Shown: positions 49,909-59,329 of the stretch, piece after piece
Layout of the letters: each line of letters opens with the position of its first letter
Numbering within the stretch: the first letter of the stretch is position 1
Origin: Aurantiochytrium sp. KH105
Lineage: Eukaryota; Sar; Bigyra; Thraustochytrida; Thraustochytriidae
NCBI GenBank assembly: GCA_003116975.1
Contig: BGKB01000061.1
Location: forward strand, 1 to 64,000
DNA length: 64,000 bases
Direction: 5' to 3'
Made by a program: the position numbers and the translations under genes
Notes under the pieces: generated by a model
Told to the model about the DNA's origin: nothing
Seen by the model: the letters and a program-made list of their open reading frames with translations, nothing else
Databases searched by the model: none

Positions 49909-51576
49909 ATGGTGCTGGACCGCGTGCGAGCGGTCGCGCGCGAGGGGTGGGCGGGATGGCACGTGGCCGAGGTGGTGCGGCAGCCCTCGGGCCGCGCGCA
50001 CGAGTGGCTGGTCCTGGCATGGCGCGGGGAGGACGGGCCGCGGACCTGCTGGCTCGTCTTGTGGAGAGACGGGACGTGCCAGCTACGACTCGACCGAGGC
50101 CAAATGTTTCCGCTCCCGAGCGCCGACATCGAGGGCGCGGAGGCCGACGCGGAGGGCCTCCAGTCCTGGCTCCAACGCGCCGCCGAGGAAGCCAAGAAAC
50201 TGCCCAGCGACTTTGAGGACGTCCCTGGCCGCGAAGACCTCGCCGCGCGCGGCACTGCCGCCTTCCGTAAGCTCACGAGCGGCCAAGACGCCCTTATTGG
50301 ACCCCTCGTCGGCGCCGTGCAGTCCCGCACCGTCGTCGTCGAAGACCCCATCGCCTTTGGCGGACATTGGTGCCCCGAGCTCCTCGAGGCCCAACTTGTA
50401 CAGCGCCGACACACCGAGCACACGGACTGTGTCACTGTTTCCCCTTCGCAGCTCGAGACGCTGCGGTCCACCGGCTTGCTCGTCATGCCCAATGCTATTC
50501 CAGCTGAAGCTGTCAAACGCTTACGCCAAGAACTCTGCGAAATGGATCTCTCGCGCGGCAACCATGGCCAACACCCCTCGGTGCGCACGGATAAAGTCGC
50601 CTTTGTTGAATTTTCTGAAAGCGACGACATGGAAGGCGCCTTTGCCATTCTCGAAGACGTTGGAGCGCAAATTGGCAGCTGGCGCGGAGCCCCGCTCATG
50701 CGACCTACCCAGGGGATGGTGGCGCATTACGCCGCAGACACTGGCGCGCATTACAGCAAGCACTACGATAACGAGCGGGACCATCAGGGATTTTGGCGGA
50801 ATCACCGCGTCCTGACCGCCTTGCTGTATCTGAGCGACGACGAGTACTCTTGCGTGCTCCACGGCGGCGAACTCGTCGCCGAGGACACCAACGCCACTAC
50901 ACACTCGATCAATCCTACGGCAGGCACGCTTGTGCTCTTTGATAGCCGATCCATCGAGCATGAAGTTATGCCGATGCGCCGTGCGCAAGACCTTGTCAAC
51001 TCCGAAGTAGCCTGCTCTGTGAAGTCGACATCGTCCTCGTCGTCATCTGCATCCTCTGCGCTCGAACCTTCGGGAGCAATCGACGCGGACGGGGAGGGCG
51101 CGGGGGAGCGCCCCGCTCAAGGCGAAGAAAGCCTTCCTGCGGCCGTCCGCACTGCGCAGCGCTTTGCGGTCTCCCTTTGGTTCGTTGCAACGACTTTGCT
51201 CGAAACGGACCCTCTGCCGCCTTCGGGCGTCAAGACACGGCCTCCGCCGCCTCCTCCAAAGCCCGAGGTGAGGGCCGTTCCACGCTATCGGCCTCGGCGC
51301 CGAACTCGGCAACAGCAGGCGAACGGCCCCGACGGTGGCGACGCGAGCAACGGTAGAAACAGGAACAGCAACGACAATAGCGACAATCAAAATGGAAACG
51401 AAAATAGTAGAGATGACCAAGACGATGTCGAATACGACGAGGAAGACGACCGTCCCGTCAAAATGGCGCGAGTCGTCGTCGACTCTTCGATTCTACGCGA
51501 AAACGGCGACCAAGTTTCAAATCACAATGAAGGATCCGCAAGCAGTGAGTTTTCCTTCAACTTTCTTGGATCATGA
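49909..51576 (+). CDS. Prolyl 4-hydroxylase-like 2-oxoglutarate/Fe(II) dioxygenase with inserted low-complexity loop
   Basis: This 555-residue protein would hydroxylate a protein side chain using 2-oxoglutarate and Fe(II). Iron ligands are visible: H285 and D287 in YSKHYDNERD, and distal H351 in SIEHEVMP; the 2-oxoglutarate-binding Arg is probably R418 in AQRFAVSLWF. Upstream of the HxD are VAHYAADTGAHYS and TALLYLSDDE, as in EGLN/P4H-type double-stranded beta-helix domains. About 66 residues separate distal His and Arg, where roughly 10 are usual; the extra part is Ser/Gly/Glu-rich. The N-terminal 190 residues are not recognised, and the C-terminus has proline, Asn/Gln and acidic tracts. No signal peptide is seen, so it is more like an intracellular sensor-type enzyme than collagen P4H. 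Start: first ATG at 49909. Confidence 0.8.
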   Translation: MVLDRVRAVAREGWAGWHVAEVVRQPSGRAHEWLVLAWRGEDGPRTCWLVLWRDGTCQLRLDRGQMFPLPSADIEGAEADAEGLQSWLQRAAEEAKKLPSDFEDVPGREDLAARGTAAFRKLTSGQDALIGPLVGAVQSRTVVVEDPIAFGGHWCPELLEAQLVQRRHTEHTDCVTVSPSQLETLRSTGLLVMPNAIPAEAVKRLRQELCEMDLSRGNHGQHPSVRTDKVAFVEFSESDDMEGAFAILEDVGAQIGSWRGAPLMRPTQGMVAHYAADTGAHYSKHYDNERDHQGFWRNHRVLTALLYLSDDEYSCVLHGGELVAEDTNATTHSINPTAGTLVLFDSRSIEHEVMPMRRAQDLVNSEVACSVKSTSSSSSSASSALEPSGAIDADGEGAGERPAQGEESLPAAVRTAQRFAVSLWFVATTLLETDPLPPSGVKTRPPPPPPKPEVRAVPRYRPRRRTRQQQANGPDGGDASNGRNRNSNDNSDNQNGNENSRDDQDDVEYDEEDDRPVKMARVVVDSSILRENGDQVSNHNEGSASSEFSFNFLGS

Positions 51577-51851
51577 TCGCCGCCTCTTGGGCCAAACCAC
51601 GCATTTCTGTTGCCCGACTTCATTTTCCACTGTCTCTATTGCCTTTTGCATACTGAACCCCGTGCCACGTCTCGTCTACGCGCGCCCTTGCAAGTATTTC
51701 CTCGCTTGCAAACGAGCGCGTGTCCGAACTCCCGCACGAAAGCAAACCACAGCCATGATATACCAAGAGAGAGAAAAGGATTTACGTATGTATACGCCAA
51801 TGTCAAATGTCTTTCATCAGTTGCGAGAAACTGGAAAAGGGAGTTCCTTGT

Positions 51852-54800
51852 TCACGCGCTCGTTGCGATACCAAAGCGCTTGCTTACCCGAGACGACGGG
51901 TTAGGTCGAAGTGCCGCGGCGGCCTTGGTCGCAGCAGATTCGCCACAAAGACCAAGCGCTGTACACTCGGCGAGCGAGATCAGAATGAGGTCCTTGCGCT
52001 GCGCCTCGTCCGCGCTTGGTTTTCCCGTCTCTGACGATTTGCGTTTCTTCTTGTTCTTCTTGGTACGCGGACCTTCGTCCTTGGGCGTCTTCTCCTCGAC
52101 TTTCTCCTCCTCCTCGTTCTCGTCATCGATGTCTTCATCATTCTCGTTCTCAAGATCTTCTTCGTTGGTAACTGCGGAATCCTTGGCCATGTTGCTCTCT
52201 AGTCGAAGATCCCGTAGCGCCATTTCGAGCTCCGTCTGGAGGGTTGCAGGAAGCTTGTCAGGCCCCTCCTCGTCCTCTTCGCCCAAGAGGACCGGCGCTT
52301 CAGAGTTGACAAAAACTGCTCGATGAAGTGCGAGCTTGAGGAGCGTCTCGAGCGCAAAGGGCACAGTTCGTAGATCGGAAAGTGCTTTCATGAGAGCGTC
52401 GACCTGTGGCGCATGTGATCGCAAGAGCTCCTCACGGAAACCGTGTGGATTGTTGGCCAGAAGGTGTTGCAGACAGCTCAGCGCCACGAGAACGTCCATC
52501 GTCTGATTTTGCTCCGGCGTAGACGTCGATGATGATGACGACGACTTGACACTGGCCCCTCGCTTGCGCGTCTTGCTAGGTCGCCCGCTCGTGTTCGTGA
52601 CAGCATTCGGCCCTGTGAGAACAGCAGATGAAGAAGCCTGCAATGACGCAAGGACGCTCTCCACGACAGTGTCGACTCGTCCCCATGTGCAAAGACATTC
52701 GAGAACGGGGCCAAGATCGCGTACCACGTTGACGAGAAATTGAGGCGGCAAAGAAGCCTCGCCACGCGAGTACTGCTCAAAGGTGATACCTGGCGAGTAA
52801 GTGAAGAGCTCTGCCGCAACCTCACGCGCGAATTCGCCATCGCACGGTAACTGGCCAGCAACCTCGAGCAGCGCAGGCATGTCCCGGTCCGCATCGAAGC
52901 GGTCCGAGGCGAGCACGGGGCGAACAAAATCGGCAAAGCTAAAGGCATCTTGCATTTGACCGCGCGCTGTTTCGTAGCGAGACGAGTTGAGCTGGGTTGC
53001 GACGCTGCGCCAAATTGCTGCAACGGCGCGGAGCGCTCCTGTGAGGATGGGCGTGCCGTCAATGCCCGTAGTGAGAGTTTTGGGCTTTTTGGATACACGT
53101 CCACGCTTTCCGATCGTGGATCCCGAGGTAAGTTGGACTCCAACTTCGTTCTGAATCCACTTGCCAAGAAGCAACGCGAGTTTGCAGGCGGAGCCAACGC
53201 TAACGTGGCGATGAACATTGGTGAAAAACGCCATTGACGCCGTCGCGTGAGACTTGAGAAGAGCAAGGGCTCGAGAAAGCTGCTCGCTGCCCTTTGCCCC
53301 CTGAGGATAAAAGGAGTCAAGCAGGAGCTTGGTTAGCTTGGAACCCAGAGACACGTCCATTGCAAGACGCTCCAGCAAGTGATCCACCTGCACGACCTCG
53401 TAAAACTTGATTGTTCTGATGCTCTTGACGCGGATGAGCAGGCTGAGCAGCGCATTGCGGACTTGCTTGGAGTGATCATGAATCAACGGACTCGTATGAG
53501 GAAGCACGTCGTGGAGCGCGCCCTGCGCCAACGGGTTCTCGCTGATGAACTCTAGACCGCGCAGCACGGCCACGCGAACCTCTGGACTGTTGGTGTCCCG
53601 CAAGAGATCGCCCACGAGCGTCGACAGCAGCGACACAGTCGCCTTCTTGGGAATGAGCTCCCAGTACACGGACAGCATCCGGCAGGCGCCCTGGACAGCA
53701 GCCACACGTACGCGAGGGCAGACGTCACGAAGCAGGGTTTCGATGGCAGCAAACTGCTTCTGAAGCACCTGATCGGTTTCGGCGACGCTGGCGTCCGGGT
53801 CTTGCAAAGGAAAGGCGCGCGCCAAAAGACGGGTTGCGTTGAAACGGACGGACGGATTGGCAACATTGAGTGCCCGCCAAAGAATTGGATTGTACAGGCG
53901 AAGAAGCATCGCATCGACTCCGCGAATGTGTTTGTTGTCGTGAAAGCCCGCCGAAAGCACAACAAAGACGGTTCGCGCGAGGTCAGGGTCTGCAACGTGT
54001 ACGCCAGCGTCCATGAGATCCTGAATCATTTCGCCTTCGATGACGGCGAGAATCTCTGCACTCTCGTGCGAGGCCGAAGCCAGCTGCCAGGCTCGAAAAT
54101 ACACATCCGCATAACTTTCAGCGAGGTCACTGGGATCGCGCGAGGTCCCCGAATTACCCATTGCGGTCGAAAGAGACGTCGAAGAGGATGAAGAAGCTGC
54201 GAAGGGCAGCTGTGTCTTTATGGTTGCGTGAATGTCCGAAATAAATTCCTCGTTGAGACAGCAGACTTCACTGAGGAACTTTCGCCCATCCTCGGAAAAC
54301 AGGTACAGGGGGCTCAAAAAGCAGCGAAGCAGCAGCTGCTTGAGAGTGAGACTGCTGTCATCCTCGAGATCGAGGAGTCCAAGCATTTTGCGCACAATAA
54401 AGACACGTTTTACATCGGCGCGTTTGGCATCGTCCTCGAGGCTGTAAATGATGAGAACAGGGAGAAGACGCGTCACGAGCTGGCCCTTGTCGGGCAGATC
54501 GAGGACCCACCATTGCTCGCAGATGCGAGAGACTTTGCTTTGAAGTTCGCGTGCCGCCTTGAGTTCGAAAAGCGCGTCGTGCATCTGGCGTGCGCATCGC
54601 GTGAGACCCACGGGAATCCGCTGCCCTGCATGCGTATTACCGTTCTTTGACGCCTCTTGCAAGGATGCGAGACTTGCGAGGACGACGCTCGAAACGCAGT
54701 TGAGGGCGCCAACCGCCGTCTTCTCGTTGGAGTCCATCATCTTGAGGGCGTCCCGCACCGCGTTGGCCAGGGTGTCCCAGGTTCGGGTCATGACGATTGA

Positions 54801-55037
54801 CGACTTGCTGTCGATCTCTTGTCGCAGGGCCGCGCCCTTGCCCTTGCCAATGAATCGTACGGCGAAGGTCTGCGCAATCTCGCGCACGCTCGCGTCCTCG
54901 CCTTCTTGCGAGAGCCCATCGGCGAGGGCCTGGGCCCAGACCGCAACGTCCAGCTCCGTCGGGCTCGCCGCATCAGTCTCGGCCACGGCCTCGGGCGCCG
55001 TCGCTTGCGGTTGCTGCTTCTTTCGTCCACGCGGCAT
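51852..55037 (-). CDS. NCAPG2: Condensin-2 complex subunit G2 (CAP-G2)
   Basis: This 1061-residue protein, starting MPRGRKKQQPQ, matches condensin II non-SMC subunit G2, a HEAT-repeat kleisin partner needed for chromosome condensation in mitosis. The conserved family core (Condensin2nSMC) covers about residues 150-330 (VLDLPDKGQLVTRLLPVLI, SLTLKQLLLRCFLSPLYLFS). HEAT repeats follow: ALNVANPSVRFNATRLLARA, DVCPRVRVAAVQGACRML, SPEVRVAVLRGLEFI, HSKQVRNALLSLLIRV. A basic Ser-rich segment (KKPKTLTT, RKRGASVKSSSSSS) and a long acidic-then-basic tail (ENENDEDIDDENEEEEKVEE, KKNKKKRKSS) close the protein. The frame is open upstream to 55553, but the residues look unlike the family; 55037 is preferred. 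It is a nuclear protein. Confidence 0.87.
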   Translation of the reverse strand: MPRGRKKQQPQATAPEAVAETDAASPTELDVAVWAQALADGLSQEGEDASVREIAQTFAVRFIGKGKGAALRQEIDSKSSIVMTRTWDTLANAVRDALKMMDSNEKTAVGALNCVSSVVLASLASLQEASKNGNTHAGQRIPVGLTRCARQMHDALFELKAARELQSKVSRICEQWWVLDLPDKGQLVTRLLPVLIIYSLEDDAKRADVKRVFIVRKMLGLLDLEDDSSLTLKQLLLRCFLSPLYLFSEDGRKFLSEVCCLNEEFISDIHATIKTQLPFAASSSSSTSLSTAMGNSGTSRDPSDLAESYADVYFRAWQLASASHESAEILAVIEGEMIQDLMDAGVHVADPDLARTVFVVLSAGFHDNKHIRGVDAMLLRLYNPILWRALNVANPSVRFNATRLLARAFPLQDPDASVAETDQVLQKQFAAIETLLRDVCPRVRVAAVQGACRMLSVYWELIPKKATVSLLSTLVGDLLRDTNSPEVRVAVLRGLEFISENPLAQGALHDVLPHTSPLIHDHSKQVRNALLSLLIRVKSIRTIKFYEVVQVDHLLERLAMDVSLGSKLTKLLLDSFYPQGAKGSEQLSRALALLKSHATASMAFFTNVHRHVSVGSACKLALLLGKWIQNEVGVQLTSGSTIGKRGRVSKKPKTLTTGIDGTPILTGALRAVAAIWRSVATQLNSSRYETARGQMQDAFSFADFVRPVLASDRFDADRDMPALLEVAGQLPCDGEFAREVAAELFTYSPGITFEQYSRGEASLPPQFLVNVVRDLGPVLECLCTWGRVDTVVESVLASLQASSSAVLTGPNAVTNTSGRPSKTRKRGASVKSSSSSSTSTPEQNQTMDVLVALSCLQHLLANNPHGFREELLRSHAPQVDALMKALSDLRTVPFALETLLKLALHRAVFVNSEAPVLLGEEDEEGPDKLPATLQTELEMALRDLRLESNMAKDSAVTNEEDLENENDEDIDDENEEEEKVEEKTPKDEGPRTKKNKKKRKSSETGKPSADEAQRKDLILISLAECTALGLCGESAATKAAAALRPNPSSRVSKRFGIATSA

Positions 55038-56268
55038 TCTCTCAGGCTGCCTCGCGCACGCACGCGCGCACGCGCCTTTCTGACTCTTCTCCTCTTCCTC
55101 GGGTCTGTTCTGTCTGCTCCGCGCTGGTCTGCCTGCTCTGGACTGCTCTCGCGACGGTTGCACGCTCAACTTTCCAAAAGCCGAGCAGAAGGGAAAAGGG
55201 GAGCGAGCATTTCGGCGGTTAGGCCTTGTTTTGGAGAGAACGTGCCACGGAATATAGTACAGTACAGAAGCGAACCAAGCACGTGCGCGCGGGCATGCAA
55301 TGCCGCACATTTGAGGATTTATGGTAAGCATGCAGATTGCAGCAAGCGACACCAGGTAAGTGAATGAATGACTGTGAAGTCTGCATGAGAGCTTGCCGCA
55401 AATTTGGAATGAACTGTTTACAAACGAAGAAAGAGAAACCTTCAGAGCAATGTGCGATGGCAAAGCGCTGGCACAGAAAGTGCATCCGGGCCCACATCCT
55501 AAACATGACGTTGTAAATCTAGAGCTATCTATGTCCCGAAAATATCTTCGCAATGGTCAGAAGAATCGATCAGTTTTCTCAAGACACCGGCAGCCAGCCA
55601 GGCAGGCACTCACTAATCATCACCTGTAATGAAGATGTGGGTCAGCCATCACAAAATAGGCCTAGGCCTAGGTTATTCACTCACGACCGAGTACCGCCTG
55701 CTTGCTGAAGGGGGAGAATGAAAAAAAGAGAGGTAGGTGGTGCAAATTGAGGAGCTAGTCGAAAAAGAAAAGCAAGTCCGAACAAATAGAAGGATATTTG
55801 AAGAGAAGAACCGAGTCAAGAACAAGAAGCAAGTCCAAACTGCGGACAATGAGAAGGACCTCTGGGGGAGGAGAAGGATGATCCCACAAATTTCCCGAGA
55901 CGTCGCGCTATCTTTCGGGATCGAATGAATGAAGAAGAAAACGAACGCCCGGATCGTAAAAAGTCTTTTTCCCACCAACAAACACTTCGCTGAACTTGGC
56001 CACATAGCACATTGGGAGCGACATCGGCTTGCATGATGATACATGTAGACACGTGCAAGCAAGCCTTGGCTCTTTCCAAGCCCAGCCGCAAGTAGCGGAC
56101 GCATTTGCCAGCCCGCGCCAACACGCATCTATCTCAACGTCTTTGCATTCAGCCTTTAAAAAAAAAAACCTTATGCTCAGAGCGCAAATATGATCTCGCT
56201 TCACTTCACATCAAGACCTTATTTTTGATCAAATTGGGATATTTAAGTTTGATTCGGTGACTTTGGAA
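55038..56268. other. 5' flank of CAP-G2, AT-richer toward the LTR elements
   Basis: This is 1.23 kb with no recognised gene. GC content falls from left to right. The 6-bp motif cctagg is duplicated as cctaggcctagg at 55663-55674. Short ORFs have no family resemblance. Confidence 0.5.
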
Positions 56269-56273
56269 GGGTC

Positions 56274-56720
56274 TATCAGAGTCGTGCCGCGCCACAACGC
56301 AACTTGCCGCAACGCAGTTTGCCGCAACGCATTTTGTCGCAACGCATTTTGCTGCAACCCATTTTGCAGCCTCGCATGAATGGCCAGCCTGGATTGCTAT
56401 ACACCTAATATACCTCAAATACACCTAATTCAACACACCTTCGAAGTCTCTCGTTTCTTCTGCGCGCTCGCTAGCCTAAGCGAAGGCGCGTGAGCACCGG
56501 CGGCAGCGCCGCGCGTAGAGCCGTGGGGACGCCCACGAGCCTACGCGCGTGCCTGTTTGCCGCCGGTGGCTGGGTAAGCGATCAGAAAAGATCATTGATT
56601 GCTCATTGCTGTCTTGGCTGCAGACAAGGCTAGCAGACCAGCACAAAACAAGAGTCTTTGACTCCTTCGTGTGCGCCAAGTACTAATCCCAAGGCTTGGA
56701 CGCCCGACACCACTCCAACA
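56274..56720 (+). mobile_element. Solo LTR, Copia-like family, flanked by GGGTC target duplication
   Basis: This 447-bp repeat begins TATCAGAG and ends CTCCAACA. The 5-bp duplication GGGTC is present at 56269-56273 and 56721-56725. It is related along its whole length to the left LTR at 56956-57402, with a couple of dozen differences by eye, so it is the older of the two. No internal region accompanies it. The left third contains five or so copies of a ~16-bp unit (GCAACGCATTTTGCCG). Confidence 0.9.
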
Positions 56721-56725
56721 GGGTC

Positions 56726-56950
56726 TTTTTTCAAAAAGAGTTTGAGATTATGCTAGCACCTTGAAACACGTCAAAAAATACCATAGATATTGCAAATATA
56801 TTTAGTTTATGCAAAATATATGATCATATAATATTTTGAATGAAAAAATCCTTTAGATGCATTAATTTTATATATTTTATATTATCTATATACATGTACT
56901 TATTTTGTATTTTAAAGGACATAATTTATGTCAAATATTTACTATATAAA
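56726..56950. other. AT-rich island between two LTR insertions
   Basis: This 225-bp tract is far more AT-rich than the surroundings. Runs such as ttttatatattttatattat (56867-56886), and several stretches of T/A in between, are unlike anything else in the window. No gene seen. Confidence 0.8.
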
Positions 56951-56955
56951 TTGAG

Positions 56956-59324
56956 TATCAGAGTCGTGCCGCGCCACAACGCAGTTTGCCGCAACGCATT
57001 TTGCCGCAACACATTTTGTCGCAACGCATCTTGCTGCAACCCATTTTGCAGCCTCGCATGAATGGCCGGCCTGGATTGCCATACACCTAATACACCAAAA
57101 ATACCAAAAATAACCGACATCTTCCAAGTCTCTCGTTTCGACTGCGCGCTCGCTAGCCTAAGCGAAGGCGCGTGAGCACCGGCGGCAGCGCCGCGCGTAG
57201 AGCCGTGGGGACGCCCACGAGCCTACGCGCGTGCCTGTTTGCCGTCGGTGGCTGGGTAAGCGATCAGAAAATATCATTGATTGCTCATTGCTGTCTTGGC
57301 TGCAGACAAGGCTAGCAGACCAGCACAAGACAAGAGTCTTTGACTCATTCGTGTGCGCCAAGTACTAATCCCAAGGCTTGGACGCCCGACACCACTCTAA
57401 TAAGTTATCAGCTCCAAAGCTCTGCCAAAAGAGCTACCATCTCCTGCTCGTGCAACGTATGAGCTCATCGCCTACGACAGAGAGCACAACACAAAGGCAA
57501 GCAAAGGAACGGCTTGCGCGATTTATCGCCCGGAACCAAAACACAGCGAACATGGAAGAAGAACTCACTAGTCCCTCGGATGTGAAAGGAGAACAAGGCA
57601 GTCATCGATCTCCACGTTACGGTTTTGGAGTGACACCTCCTCCTCCTCCTAGCCGAAGATCATCCAACTCTCACGGTCCTACAATCAACCAAGCTCTTCG
57701 TTATTTCAGTCTCACGATGTTCGGACACGTCATTACTGATGAAGCAAAATTCGCGAAGGCCATTACTAAACTGGCTTCGCAGGCTCAACGCCCAGAATTG
57801 AAGCCTTGGTTCGATCCCATCATCACCGAGTTGAACCTCATTGACAGCGAAACGTCGTCCTCCAGCACCAGCCTGGTCGATCCACCTGCTCGCCCGGCCA
57901 TCTATGAGATCCCAAATATTCTCGCAAACGTGAAATTTCAGGGAAAAATCTCGCCAGCAAACTATGCGACATTTCGCTCTCAGCTTGACAAAAACATCAA
58001 CATGCTGGGCATCCCTGTTACCACGCTTCACAAGGTGGAAAAGGGCATTCTCCCTTACTCCGCTCAATTCGGATCGTTTCTTCATGCGGTCATTTCCGGT
58101 TCCACTGACTCGTCGTGGAAAGCTTTCCTTGGATTATCCACAGATGGCGTCATACTACTCCGCGAGCTTCAAGCCCGTTACTCAAAAGCGGATAATGTGA
58201 CCATTCAGAAGGTCTCCAATCTTCTAATGGCTCCTTGCGCAGGCACCACGATCGAAGCTGTAGAAAAACATAGCAGTAACATGCTCGCGTATCGGACATC
58301 CCTCGAAAACATGATGCACCGCTCGATCCCGGACAAGTTGCTCGTGGCAATTTTTCTCAAATCTCTGCCACCTGATCTTGAACCTATCGTTCACCGGGCA
58401 AACGACAATCAGGCACGTCTACAGAACCTTAACGATGTTACATCGTTCATTGTCGCCACCATGCACAATCGGGATACTCAGCCCTCTGGTTCGACGGTCA
58501 TTTTGCAAGCCTCTGCTGGCACAGCACACACTGCTGGCACAGCACGCACTGTCGACTCGCGTCAGCCAGGTCATCAAAGGAAAAATCGTCGCAATTCCAA
58601 GCCTCGTCAGAAACGACCGGACAAGCCGAAGAAAGGTCCCACTCGGTCCGACGCCCACTCTTCAAGCTCGGAGGAAAACTGGATGTTCAAGACACCATGT
58701 GCGGCTTGCGGACGCACGGGTCACTCCTATGCCAATTGTCGAACCAAGACCAACCTTCTCTGCGACTCGTGCAAGAAAATAGGTCACCATACGCGTCTTT
58801 GCAACGCAGAGCTTCGTGCTGTGGCTTTATTCCCAACTACTAAGCCTCAGAATCCACGTTCGCATTTCACTGGCCCTCCCGGACAGCATCATGTGAGCAT
58901 GGCCAACACGAACATGGCACATTTGCCCGGGCAACAGGGTCATTTCCCTCCTTCACCCTATGCGCCCTCGTTTCCGGGGTATCCTGGTCAACATCCGCCA
59001 ACTTACGGCTACCCTCCAGCACCGCCGCCTATGCAAATGTATCGTGCGCCGTCATCGCAGCCTCCCTATCCCGCTCCGTTTCCGCAAATCACGGATGGTT
59101 CTCCTCTTACGATGGGCTGTTCCGACGAGGATTTCCTGGCTGCCAACCTCGCGTGCCTGTTTGCCGTCGGTGGCTGGGTAAGCGATCAGAAAATATCATT
59201 GATTGCTCATTGCTGTCTTGGCTGCAGACAAGGCTAGCAGACCAGCACAAGACAAGAGTCTTTGACTCATTCGTGTGCGCCAAGTACTAATCCCAAGGCT
59301 TGGACGCCCGACACCACTCTAATA
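56956..59324 (+). mobile_element. Broken Copia-like LTR element carrying gag, TTGAG target duplication
   Basis: A fossil element of 2369 bp. Parts: left LTR 56956-57402 (447 bp, TATCAGAG...CTCTAATA, near-matching inverted ends); a primer-binding-like stretch after it (TTATCAGCTCC, recalling the iMet-type site of Copia elements); a gag-like coding region from ATG 57459 to about 59.1 kb with a UBN2-type core and two zinc knuckles (CAACGRTGHSYANC, CDSCKKIGHHTRLC); and a right terminal repeat of 175 bp at 59150-59324. TTGAG flanks it on both sides (56951-56955 and 59325-59329). No pol region is present, so it is broken, with about one large loss. The compared parts of the two terminal repeats are identical by eye, so the insertion is young. 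Confidence 0.88.
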
Positions 59325-59329
59325 TTGAG

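Noticed and set aside
56206-57127. Minus-strand ORFs with KCVAAKCVAANCVVA peptides
   Set aside because: They are translations of the 16-bp tandem units within the two LTR copies.
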